From positions 22,088,931 through 22,152,930 of the forward strand of contig CAIIXF020000003.1 of assembly GCA_903813345.2 (NCBI GenBank): a DNA stretch of 64,000 bases, in the 5' to 3' direction. The DNA comes from Owenia fusiformis. Taxonomy: Eukaryota; Annelida; Polychaeta; Sabellida; Oweniidae. Shown here one piece after another: positions 12,050 through 21,355 of this stretch; positions within the stretch are counted from its first letter, which is position 1, and each line of letters begins with the position of its first letter. The position numbers were made by a program, and so were the translations under genes. A model generated the notes under the pieces. That model did not search any database, was not told where the DNA came from, and saw only the letters and a program-made list of their open reading frames with translations.

Positions 12050-13165
12050 GAGTGTATTTTGCGCATGCGCGGCTCTGAGAAAACATGTGCTCGTGATTGT
12101 TCACGTGATCATATCCTGCAATTTGATTGGACATCGTTGCAGTCTTAGTACTGTGTCCCGGACTGCCATTGAGGGAAATAGTGCGGCCGAGGGAACAGGT
12201 CAGTGGACAGGATATTCCCGAGAGGAAAATTTTTACACTATTTCCCGAAAATGTGGCAGTCACTATTTGTTTTATTATATACCCGATAAGTACTCTGTAA
12301 ACTAAAACAAAATGAGAAGTCTTTTCATTTCGATATCAAACGTTCACAGGTTCTTATTGGCATTTAAAGGCATTTTACCTTTCAACTCCTATAATCTCAG
12401 ATTTGGGGGAAGATAAAACGTACTATTGACTGGTGACCTTACTGGTGATTAGTACAATTCATCTTCCCTGAAAGTAGGGATTTAGGACTTTCCAGGGAAT
12501 TAGTTCATCTGTTCCATGTCATGTGATCATGAATAAGCCAATGAGCATCTAGAATACATTTGAGGTATATAATAATATACAAATAGTGACTGCCATTGAG
12601 GGCAATAGTCACTATTTGTTTTATTATATACCCTATACTGACTCTTGTCCCGTTTCCTCTGCGAAGGCCAAAAAGGCTTAGAAAGCCCCCTCCCCGGGTC
12701 CATTGTTAGCATTATAAGCTGTGACGTCATCAGATGCTCAACAGAAAGTTTTGCCTCTGAGACTCTCACTTGACAAATTCAATCGCGTTTAACACGCGGA
12801 ATAGATTATCATAACACTTGAAATTACACAGACGTATTGAGCTTAGGGAACTTTATAATTATTCACGTTGCTTATATTGTATCGTTCACGCACGTCTGTC
12901 ATGGTGAACGGAGTTGATTTGTGTTTGTGCTCATCCTCCATTCTGTTTTTCGTCTGCGCAGTGATGATGCGCAGACGTTTCCAATGGTAATAGAAGTTGC
13001 AATCGTGACGTCAGCGGGCAATAGTTCAAATGTATATTCCCGCTGACGTCACATTTGAGGGAATATAACTTTCCGAGGGAAATAGTAAATCTATTTCGGA
13101 ACACGTGACTAGGTATTGACCAATCAGGATTAGTGTTACATATTGGGTATATAATAAATGTAATA
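12050..13165. repeat. Cluster of palindromic repeats sharing a TATATAATAA end
   Basis: The end motif GGTATATAATAA...CAAATAGT occurs inverted at 12255-12285, direct at 12564-12594, inverted at 12601-12632 and, shorter, direct at 13146-13160. GAGGGAAATAGT and TGACGTCA blocks recur between them (CGCTGACGTCAC near 13040 and its complement near 13007). The arrangement suggests several abutting or nested MITE-like units. No transposase is present. Confidence 0.55.
12564..12632. repeat. 69-bp near-perfect hairpin
   Basis: Arms of about 31 bp (containing CAAATAGTGACTGCC and its complement) are separated by a 5-base loop, ATTGA. Near-perfect pairing suggests either a minimal palindromic element or a site of foldback. 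Confidence 0.8.
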
Positions 13166-14170
13166 GTCTACTTCATATAGGAAAACTAGTGACAAATCAT
13201 GAGAACTATCCGGTGAACAACTCATTGTAGTATCCAGAGATTTACTAAATGACATATACCCTTAGTGCAGCTCAAAAGAGCCAGCCCCTAGGTCTGGCTA
13301 TACAATCGAAACATCTGGTGGAGCTGCAGGGAAATCAACATAATTGTTAACAAATCCTTGTTCAGGAATGGGGATTTATAAACAATATCTAGTTTTATAG
13401 AGTTAAATATTTCATAATTTTGTGAAGTCATCGCTTTCATCAAATTAAATACTTTGTTAGCTCATTCTCATTTGATGGCTTCGGGAGAGGACTGGGTTAG
13501 ATGGCGCCTTGGTCACACACGCTACCTACCAGTCTGGTATAGAGAGCGCCATTCGCCTGGGATTTGCTACAGTAAATTGCCGATCAAATAGAAGTGAAAG
13601 TGAATTATTTTTCAAACCTAGTTTATCATCGAAAACCCCTTAAAATGTTAGATTGACTGGATTTCATGTATATGGTATCTAAGTTCTATCTTCCCTCTAA
13701 GTTTTTTTGAAAAATAATTTCGACTTTAAAGACCTATAACTTTGCTAATCCTGAAGAAAGGTATCAAGTTTTTGGATAATAAATTTAGCAAATTCAATTG
13801 CCTACCCAACTTGTATTTTTTGCAAGGACTCAGAGTGATGGATATTCTGTCATATGACTTGCGGCAAACCTACCATTTTCCATTGTTTAACATGGGAATG
13901 TCGATTTTCAAAAATTCATCAAATTTATGATCAATTGAGGAAAAAATGAGAAAATTTGGAGGTATTGGAAATAAAGTCAAATTACGTTTCAATCAATAGT
14001 ATAAGTATTTTCATCACAGGTTAAGTAAATAAAAATTCAAAAGTAAAGAGGCTTTAACACGTAGTTCAATGGGGGGCTAAGGTTGCCAAACTTATGGAGG
14101 GGAGTGTAACATTTAAAGAAAATACCGTTTCTTCACTGGCCCGATGATGACAAAAGCTTCGAAATATGAA

Positions 14171-14176
14171 TTTATT
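14171..14176 (-). promoter_or_regulatory. Candidate poly-A signal for the CqsA-like gene
   Basis: AATAAA on the minus strand, about 370 bases beyond the stop codon. In AT-rich DNA such hexamers are common, so this is only a candidate. Confidence 0.25.
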
Positions 14177-14548
14177 TTCATGAAATCGGGCAGAAATGTT
14201 GCAATGATAGCAAGCATGTCACATGTAAATTATGTCATCTAAGCAATTAATTAAGCACTGATTTGTTACGATATGTACTCTATTTTGACTAAGTGGTGGA
14301 CTGTTTAATCGGGCTGGTAACTGGTCCGTATCTAAAGTAACTGGCCCCGGGCTCTTGAGCCAATGCTTATGACACACCCCGAACTGGTGTAAATATAAAT
14401 CTGGATATTACTGGCTCCCTCTATCTGGTTTTCTAAATTGCTTAATTTTGCCATTGAATTTACCAACAAATAGTGTATGTTCATCTTCTCACAGAAGTAA
14501 GAATGGTTAGTCAATCGTCTATGTTGGGACTTAGGGTCTATACATAGC

Positions 14549-15847
14549 TCAAAAACATGGCTTCTTATAGTCAGGCCATTCACTTGGCTTTGCTGTGCCA
14601 TCTTCAATGAATTCCTGAAGAACTGCAAGAGTGTATTCCAATTGTTCCTGTGTCAGTGCATCAGTAATATTCCATCTTACCAATGAACGATCTTTAGGTG
14701 CAGCAGGGAATACAAACGGTGCGGCATATATACCCTTTGATTTCAGAGTCCTGTCTAATCGAACTGTTTTGTCGTAATCACCCGTAACTAGTCCAAATAG
14801 TTGTGTTGGATGATCAAGATAATAACCCAGGTAGCCTAGTTTTCGCAGCTCTTGTTTAAAGTATGTGAACTTTATTTGAAGGGACTTTCTTTTATCATTG
14901 GCTTGTTTAATAGTTTCTAAGGCTTTAAGGAGTCGTACTGCTTCATGGTCTTGGACAGCATGGCTGAACATACACTTGGTAGTGCCTCCTAGGAATAATT
15001 CGACAAATTCTTGTCTCCCCGTAAATATTCCACTATTGCAGGCAAATCCTTTTGCTAAGCCCGCTGTTCGGAACTGCACCCTTTGCTCCAAGCCTAACTG
15101 ACACACAATGCCATTCCCCTCATGACCATGTACACCAAGAGCATGACTTTCATCAACAATCAAGGCAGACCCATACTTCTCTGCCAAGTCACACATGTCT
15201 TTCAATGGTGCTATGGTTCCCAATGAACTGGTTATACTGTCTGCAATTATGAACCCTGGCCCTCTTTTGGTCATTTTAGCCTCAAGGTCCACAAGATCAT
15301 TGTGCTTGAACACAATCATATCCCCTTTCATAGCTCTTATGCCATAACGGAATGAGGCATGAACCAGGAAATCCAAATACACAGGAATGTTATAATTGTA
15401 TTGTAGTAGAATTTCTACCAGACTACAGTTTGCATCCATTCCACTCTTGGTGAGCACTACAGCATCAGCTTTTAACCACTCGGCAGCTTTTTCTTGAAAC
15501 TCGTTCATTGGAGATTCGTGTGAACGAGGCCAGATCCCTGACCTACTCCAAGTAGCTTTACCATCATTTATCTGAGAAATGATATATTCCGCCTGCGCTT
15601 CATTGATTGCTCGATCATGCCCAATAGCCAGATAGTCACAGCTAAGGAAGTCAATCTCCCCTTTATTGTTGTCAGCCAAGTTAGGTCCAACAGCCACATT
15701 CGCCAGTCTAGCATGGCGTTGTGTACGTGCAGGAATGGCAATCTTCGGTGTTATCTCTAATTTTGTGATGTTTTCAGTCACTGCTTTGTATGTAATTCTC
15801 CTCTTACTCAGGTTTAGAGCTGGTTGTATCCAATGTCGGTGAGCCAT
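14549..15847 (-). CDS. CqsA-like PLP-dependent alpha-oxoamine synthase
   Basis: A complete 432-residue single-exon frame. The start is the first ATG after an in-frame TAA 15 bases upstream; a TTTAG just before it could be a splice acceptor of a 5'-UTR intron. Motifs in order: FLSCDYLAIGH (67-77), LTKSGMDAN (132-140), YLDFLVHAS (157-165, His163 a likely PLP-stacking residue), RGPGFIIADSITSSLGTIAP (195-214), IVDESHALGVHG (230-241, Asp and His of the cofactor site), AGLAKGFACNSG (262-273, Lys266 the predicted Schiff-base lysine), and VRWNITDALT near the end. The family condenses an amino acid or its derivative with an acyl-CoA. LAKGFA, VDSI/ADSI..SLGTIAPL and DESH.LG.HG match Vibrio CqsA, which makes the CAI-1 autoinducer, better than serine palmitoyltransferase, KBL, BioF or ALAS. 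No mitochondrial presequence or membrane segment is obvious. Substrate is unknown. Lack of introns fits bacterial origin or retroposition, but the flanks are typical animal DNA. Confidence 0.85.
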   Translation of the reverse strand: MAHRHWIQPALNLSKRRITYKAVTENITKLEITPKIAIPARTQRHARLANVAVGPNLADNNKGEIDFLSCDYLAIGHDRAINEAQAEYIISQINDGKATWSRSGIWPRSHESPMNEFQEKAAEWLKADAVVLTKSGMDANCSLVEILLQYNYNIPVYLDFLVHASFRYGIRAMKGDMIVFKHNDLVDLEAKMTKRGPGFIIADSITSSLGTIAPLKDMCDLAEKYGSALIVDESHALGVHGHEGNGIVCQLGLEQRVQFRTAGLAKGFACNSGIFTGRQEFVELFLGGTTKCMFSHAVQDHEAVRLLKALETIKQANDKRKSLQIKFTYFKQELRKLGYLGYYLDHPTQLFGLVTGDYDKTVRLDRTLKSKGIYAAPFVFPAAPKDRSLVRWNITDALTQEQLEYTLAVLQEFIEDGTAKPSEWPDYKKPCF

Positions 15848-16133
15848 TTCTAAATGCAGATATTATTTGTCCTTTATATTAAGAATCAAGTGTTTTAATT
15901 TTCGCTAGCCTTTTTATTATGAACTCCTATATTAAACTGTTAAAGAGCCTCATTCTGTTAAATGCTAGATCATGAAATACAACACTGAATTCTGTAAAAC
16001 ATCTGTTAGTAGATTTATTGATGGCACACATTTAAATATGAAAAGTCTGATGCAATAAACACGATATAAACATCGGGTGTCTTAAAAAATGTACCCAAAA
16101 GTCAACAGCACATATAAACCAATTAGTATTTTC
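15848..16133. other. Upstream region of the CqsA-like gene
   Basis: AT-rich, about 290 bases between the start codon and the giant inverted repeat. No clear core promoter motif was recognised. The repeat arm begins so close that it may have affected the gene's promoter. Confidence 0.4.
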
Positions 16134-17118
16134 AACAGGATCTTAAGAGGTTCTGGACAAATCATTTGATTCTGGACTTGTCATATTTTTTTTTCAACGA
16201 AATCACATCCAAGGGTTGAATTTTTATTAGCTATTTAGAGAGTGAGTCCTGCCTAGTATTAATTTCAATAAGAAAGTTAAAATAGAACCCTATTTGAGAG
16301 TCAATCTAATACTTACATTACATTGATAAATTAAGGCAAATCCTGAAATATTTTTAAAGTGCATTTTTTTATGAAATATTATCCAGCAAGTATTTAAATG
16401 AAACGGTCTTATTGAAATACAAATCATAACATGATATTTTTCATGAAACATTTTTCAATGAAATTCAATTGAAGGGTCAAGATAAAACGAGCTAATTTAG
16501 GTGAAAACCCTTACATGATGATGTGTTTTCATAACTTCTTTCATAAAATTCCATCAAGGGGTGAAGATAAAATGATCGAATTTAAGTGATTTAAGGATCA
16601 CGAAAATATGTTTTCTTTGATATTTTCTATGAAATCCCATCCAATGGTCAAGGTAAAATTTTGATTTTGATTTGGTCACGTGTTCGAAAGATCCATATAA
16701 GGCCCATAGAACCATATAGGAACGTCATTTTGAATGACACGTGATAGATCCATATAAGGCTTTTAGAACCATTTATGGAAAGATGAGGGAAGCCCCTGAC
16801 ACCTGTTTCACGATTTTTATGCACTTCATTATTGTACCGAAGTTTGCCGATTCGATTCGTCGTATTTCGGAATCCTGGTGACAATTTTATACTCCATTGG
16901 AGTATTTTTGACCTACTTCTTATGACGGAAATTCCCGAACCTTGTTCGGATTAATCCGGATTTTCTGACCTACTTTATCTACCGAGATTTCACGAGTTAA
17001 CATTCGTCTCATTCCGGAATCCTGGTGACAATTTTATACTCCATTGGAGTATTTTTGATCTACTTTTTCTGGATTTTGCCCTACTTATTATATCTTGACA
17101 ACAAGCAAATCAAAAAGT

Positions 17119-17194
17119 TCGACATGAACGGGTCTCGATCAACTAACCTAGACTATGGAAGCCAGGCACGCTAACCATTAGGCCAACGAGCCAC
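17119..17194 (-). other. tRNA-like sequence (Pol III head), left arm
   Basis: On the minus strand it reads GTTGGCCTAATGGTTAGCG, a good A-box and D-arm, followed by a CTTCC anticodon-like loop and a B-box-like TGATCGAGACCC. The anticodon and acceptor stems do not pair well, so it is a pseudo-tRNA of the kind found at the head of SINEs rather than a working tRNA. A nearly identical copy is at 21631-21704 on the plus strand. Confidence 0.55.
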
Positions 17195-17305
17195 CGATAT
17201 GAAAGAACAAAAGTATTATATATTTATACCGAGCGTCAATTCAAAATGATCCTCACTTTTGTCTCCACTTAAATACGACTCGTCAGTTGTATCCAGAATA
17301 GTAGA

Positions 17306-17366
17306 ACGCCTATGGCGCTAGTGAATAACCAAGTCCCAGGTGAGTGGTTCGTATCCCTCCGTGATA
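17306..17366 (+). other. Second tRNA-like sequence with A and B boxes, left arm
   Basis: TGGCGCTAGTG resembles an A-box, and GGTTCGTATCCC, about 30 bases on, differs from the B-box consensus GGTTCGANTCC at one position. It is oriented opposite to the tRNA-like segment at 17119-17194. Mirrored at 21461-21517 (minus). Confidence 0.45.
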
Positions 17367-17479
17367 TACTATTTTTGTTTTATCAAATACGACAGAAAGG
17401 AGCAAGGTGTAGGTTGAAAACAAGACGTTAGTTTGTTTCAAAACAGTTTGGAAACATTAATCTCTGGAACATTATTTTT

Positions 17480-17660
17480 TCAACACTGATACAAATTTCC
17501 CTGACATTTCCCTGACATGTCTACCGTTTCAAAATTCCCGGTCATCTTTGGCCCTTTTGACCTAATTTTAAAATTACCTGACATTTCCAGCACTTGGAAA
17601 ATCAAGTCAATTTCCCTGACATTTCCAGGTGTGTATGAACCCTGGAAATATCCCACTGGC
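17480..17660 (+). repeat. Array of CCTGACATTTCC motifs
   Basis: CCCTGACATTTCC or CCTGACATTTCCAG occurs four times within about 140 bases, with further partial matches (CCCGGTCATC). This is a self-similar short-motif array like those at 48590, 52545, 54090 and 63280. Confidence 0.65.
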
Positions 17661-18176
17661 TCGCCCTATGAATCGCTAGCACAGATTGGATTGATTAGTG
17701 TTTCAAATGGTGGACGAAGTGTTTGATTAGATAATTTACATATTAAGCTTCTTAAAGGGGCAACAAGGCCTGTACATAGAAAATTCGAAATTTTTTACAT
17801 TTTCTGAATTTTTAGGGCAACATTTGGCTTTAACATCTTTTTTTTATACATTTTTTCTTAAAATGTATGGATAAACAATAAAATTTCAGCATTTAGCAGT
17901 GCGAATTCAGTTCAAAGCTTCTATAAAGGGAGTCCAACTTATAGATTTTGAAAATCCGACTCGTTTAAAGAAGAATATCAGCAGCTTAAATCACGCCTTG
18001 TGATCATACAAAATGGATGGAGGGGGGGGTAGGCGATTTCTGCAAGAAAACTCAAAAAATTTGGAAGATTTGAATTGCCAAATGAATAGGCGCAGTGCAT
18101 GGCAAAATATGTAAGGTCTTCTAGTATTTTTTGAACTGATACGCTTCTAAGATATGAGATCTATTATAAAAGGCGC

Positions 18177-18199
18177 ATCATCATCATCATCATCATCAA
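18177..18199 (+). repeat. (ATC)n microsatellite
   Basis: An uninterrupted CAT trinucleotide run of seven to eight units. Confidence 0.9.
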
Positions 18200-18277
18200 C
18201 GTGCAAAAGTCAATGTTTTTGCTATAAATCAGGCAACAATGGTCTACACGACCTGTAATAAATAGGTATGAGGGGCG

Positions 18278-19079
18278 TTATTAGAGAATTTTCGTTATAA
18301 GTTTTTTAAAAACTTATACGTATACTTATACTTAAACCCAATAAACAAGGTGTTTCATAATTTCCTAATTCGTCGGGAAATATCTCCTAGGAAGGTAATA
18401 AAAAGGGCCAATGGCATACCATCCGTACCCCCTTGATGTAAAGCATGTTTAGTTGTGTCATATGTGTTTTCTAGAATCAAATAGGCTGATATAGCACACG
18501 GGTTTTACAGATTTATCTACTCTCAAATATATTTTTTGTAGATGATCGTTTTGAATCACCTTGTAGAAATAACGAAGGGAGAATTAGTTCAGCTAATGAA
18601 TGAGTCGAGCTATTTGATTGGATACTATGCCTATTCAGCCGATTAATTTTAATAAGCCATTCTGGTCAGTAGGTCCACACATATACTATGCGGAGATCCA
18701 ACTCTAAGTTTATAATCTGCGTATAAAGGCCCTTTTATACGTAAAAACTTAAAAATTGACCTTATAATTTCATGAGAACTTTGAAATGATCGACTCGTTC
18801 GTGTAGTGATTCACTTTAAAGGGTCTTGTTTATCGTACACTACAAGGACCCGTCAACTAGAATTTAGTTTATCGTGTTCATAATTGACACTAGCAAAGGA
18901 CATTGTATTCGCAGTCCCTAGTTGATGATGAAGCTTGACTATATCGGGAATAGTTATGCCCCACTTGGTACAGATTATGAAAATCAATTTGAATTGATTT
19001 TAGTTCGACAAGACCCTTTAAACTATAAGTATACGTATAAGTTTTTGAAACAACTTATAACGAAGATTCTCTATTATCA
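18278..19079. mobile_element. MITE-like element with ~60-bp terminal inverted repeats
   Basis: The left end (TTATTAGAGAATTTTCGTT then AACTTATACGTATACTTATA) is matched in inverted orientation at 19018-19079. A second, inner inverted pair, CTTTAAAGGGTCTTG near 18812 and its complement near 19005, suggests nesting or an extended terminal repeat. No coding sequence is visible inside. Confidence 0.7.
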
Positions 19080-19199
19080 CAACACTGACATTGCTCACTT
19101 TTTAAAGTTGTTTCAAAGCGTTATATGTAAATGGGCGTGTGGAAGGCCCGTGGGTGGCAATAAAATAACTCGAACTTCAAATTAAAATATATATAAAAT

Positions 19200-20639
19200 A
19201 GTATATTTCAAACTTCAATGTTTAAAATACAATGCTCTGTAATGTACAACATGAACTCTTACAGCAACTACTGACAAGCCAACACCCAATGCAAACTCAG
19301 CTACATGTGAGTGAGAAAGACCATATAGGGGAACAATAGATATATAAAACTGACACAGTTTGCATAGTTGAATAACTCAAGGTGAAAAGTGAACATGGTA
19401 TTAAAAGAGTAAAACTGCAAACAACCTACTTAGGGACCTGTTATATTGAGATGAATAGGGATTGATTAATATGAACACTAATAATATAAAATGTGAAAAT
19501 GACCATGTTACATATACAAAAAATAACCCCATTGTTACAAAATCACAAAAAGTGAAATATCTATTCTTGTATTGCATTTTCGTTCACTGGACATATTTTA
19601 ATTGCATTGCTATTAGATACATTTTAAGGGTGATATGAAAATTGAACCACGAAAACAGATGTACTTTAAGTTAAAGGGAACTTTCTACCATACCCGCCAT
19701 GCTATCTGACCCGAACGAGCCACCTTGTGGTGAGATTGGTAACTACCTGCTCGCATCTGCGTTATTACGCAGAGACATAAACGTATACACAAGGAAACGA
19801 TAGGAGATAACCTATTTTATCTCTGTATACATTTTAACTTTAATACATCGTTGAATCGAATTTGTCCAAAGGTCTTGAAACGTAAAATACCTAAATATTT
19901 ATCTTAGACCTTGGGATGACCTTGTACAAGAAACATTAATGTTGACCTCGGTTCATCTAATCATAATTCGCCAAGGGCCATAGTATCATCAAACGCCAAA
20001 TACCTAGACATTGATCGTTTACTTGGATTTAAATAAGGAGTTTGATTTAAAAATTGGCTAGGTCGTGGTTAAGCAACAATAGTATGTTCGAAATACCGCT
20101 GTGTAATGCCTGGATCACATTTGCTGCGAGTGTTTTGTTCAAAATTGAATACATTTCTGAACACAATACTCAATCGGCCGGGCGCCGTAGTGAAAATCGG
20201 AGCAAATGTGACCAAGACATAAAACAATTGAATAATACTGTATCAGTTTCACATTTACAGCGGTCAAAAGCATTTACAAAAAAACCGCCAGAGTTGGCAA
20301 TCATATAAAATGAAACCAATCCCGCTGTGATTCATAGAAATAACTAATTTACTGCATTGAGTTCAATGTTATAACCATGTCGATTTACATGAGTGTCCGA
20401 TTCATTGTACCAAATTTAAACCTTGACTGTTCTCCAGAAAGCAATAAGCTGACATATATCATATTTTACATTTTAATACAACTGAAAAGATAATAAATCT
20501 TTTAATATAAAGTTGACGTAGTTATAAATCTTTTCAGCGTAAAATCAAAGCACAACCATATAATTAAAAACATTACGCTGGGATTCCAACTGGATACAAC
20601 TGACGAGTTGTATTTAGGTGGCCTAAAGTGCTGCTTATT
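19200..20639. other. Non-coding centre of the giant inverted repeat
   Basis: No supported gene. It includes a dispersed repeat at about 19540-19770 whose reverse complement occurs at 57330-57640: shared blocks include AATCACAAAAAGTGAAATATC, GGTAACTACCT and CTCGCATCT. Confidence 0.55.
19540..19770 (-). repeat. Dispersed repeat copy (partner at 57330-57640)
   Basis: The reverse complement matches 57330-57640 through AAAAAGTGAAATATC, a GGACATATTTTAATT-like segment, GGGTGATATGAAAA and CCACCTTGTGGTGAGATTGG, with substitutions and indels. Family unknown. Confidence 0.6.
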
Positions 20640-21315
20640 TTTTCGTGAAGCCACTCAGTAAAATTACGATTTCTCTCAACCCTGATGTTCAATCAACATC
20701 ATTCGAGTATCTATATGTTCCTGACACGTTCGGGCATCCGGTTATGACAACGTCTACCCAATGTTTGCACGAGAAATTGACGTAATTCATGACTGAAATC
20801 GGGAAGACAAAAATATGTGATATTCTTTCAGAATTGTTTATAATAACTATTTACAAAAACGTTCCCGAGACACAATCCATTTAGGTAGGGTTTGTTTTAA
20901 AGTCGAAAAGCCCCAATAAGACAATACAAACCCAGATTAAACCCAGAAGAATGCAGATTTCATGTAATGATTTACGTTCATGTAAACAAGGAAAGTACAT
21001 ATAATCCCCATATAAAACACTGGCCTACGTGACATGTAAACACAGGTTCAAATTGAAATATAGAAAATTTTCAACATAGCATTTGCTTCTGTGTTCTGTA
21101 TGCCCCTCTACCTGCTAATAAGGCAATGTATCTTCAAATAAAACCTTAGCCAAGTAGATAAGGGTCTCTGGAACACTTTTGTAAATAGTTTTCACAAGCA
21201 ATTTTATTCCCGGACGCCCAAACGTGTCAGGAACACATATATATTTGAATGATCTTGATTGGACATCAGGTTGCAGAGAAATCGTATTTTTACTGAGTGG
21301 ATTATTGAATTTCAT
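20640..21315. repeat. Diverged inverted pair with protein-like conservation
   Basis: The plus strand near 20652-20747 and the minus strand near 21315-21210 encode similar peptides, PLSK.TISL.PDVQS.SF and Y..VPDTFG.P, and further matches follow (ITIYKNVPET and KTIYKSVPET). The minus copy is open for 66 codons (21315-21115); the plus copy has stops. I do not recognise the protein. The pair may be remnants of an exon or ORF copied in inverted orientation. Confidence 0.45.
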
Positions 21316-21355
21316 AGATCTAGAGGCCCTTCAGGAGTGGAAAACCTTAAATTAT

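Larger units (their letters stand above)
11439..14548. other. Non-coding stretch with tandem and palindromic repeats
   Basis: No supported gene. It holds a 32-bp tandem duplication (11670-11733), a cluster of palindromic repeats (12050-13165), and otherwise unique AT-rich DNA to the 3' end of the CqsA-like gene. Confidence 0.55.
16134..17466 (+). repeat. Left arm of giant inverted repeat
   Basis: From the outer end the arm has degenerate tandem units of about 95-110 bp near 16190, 16450, 16540 and 16625 (each with a CAATGAAAT or CATAAAAT start and GGTCAAGATAAAA-type middle), then two copies of a segment with ATACTCCATTGGAGTAT (16891-16907 and 17037-17053), then two tRNA-like segments. A small frame at 16648-16884 is copied in the other arm and is not evidence for a protein. 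Confidence 0.85.

Noticed and set aside
14332-14628. 98-residue frame overlapping the 3' end of the CqsA-like gene
   Set aside because: It overlaps the real gene in another frame and shows no domain.
14549-15847. Bacterial contamination as the source of the CqsA-like gene
   Set aside because: It is flanked closely by animal-type non-coding DNA and repeats, with no neighbouring bacterial genes; formal read support is still the decisive check.
18177-18199. CRISPR-like repeat
   Set aside because: A simple trinucleotide microsatellite without spacers; no array with regular spacers exists in the window.
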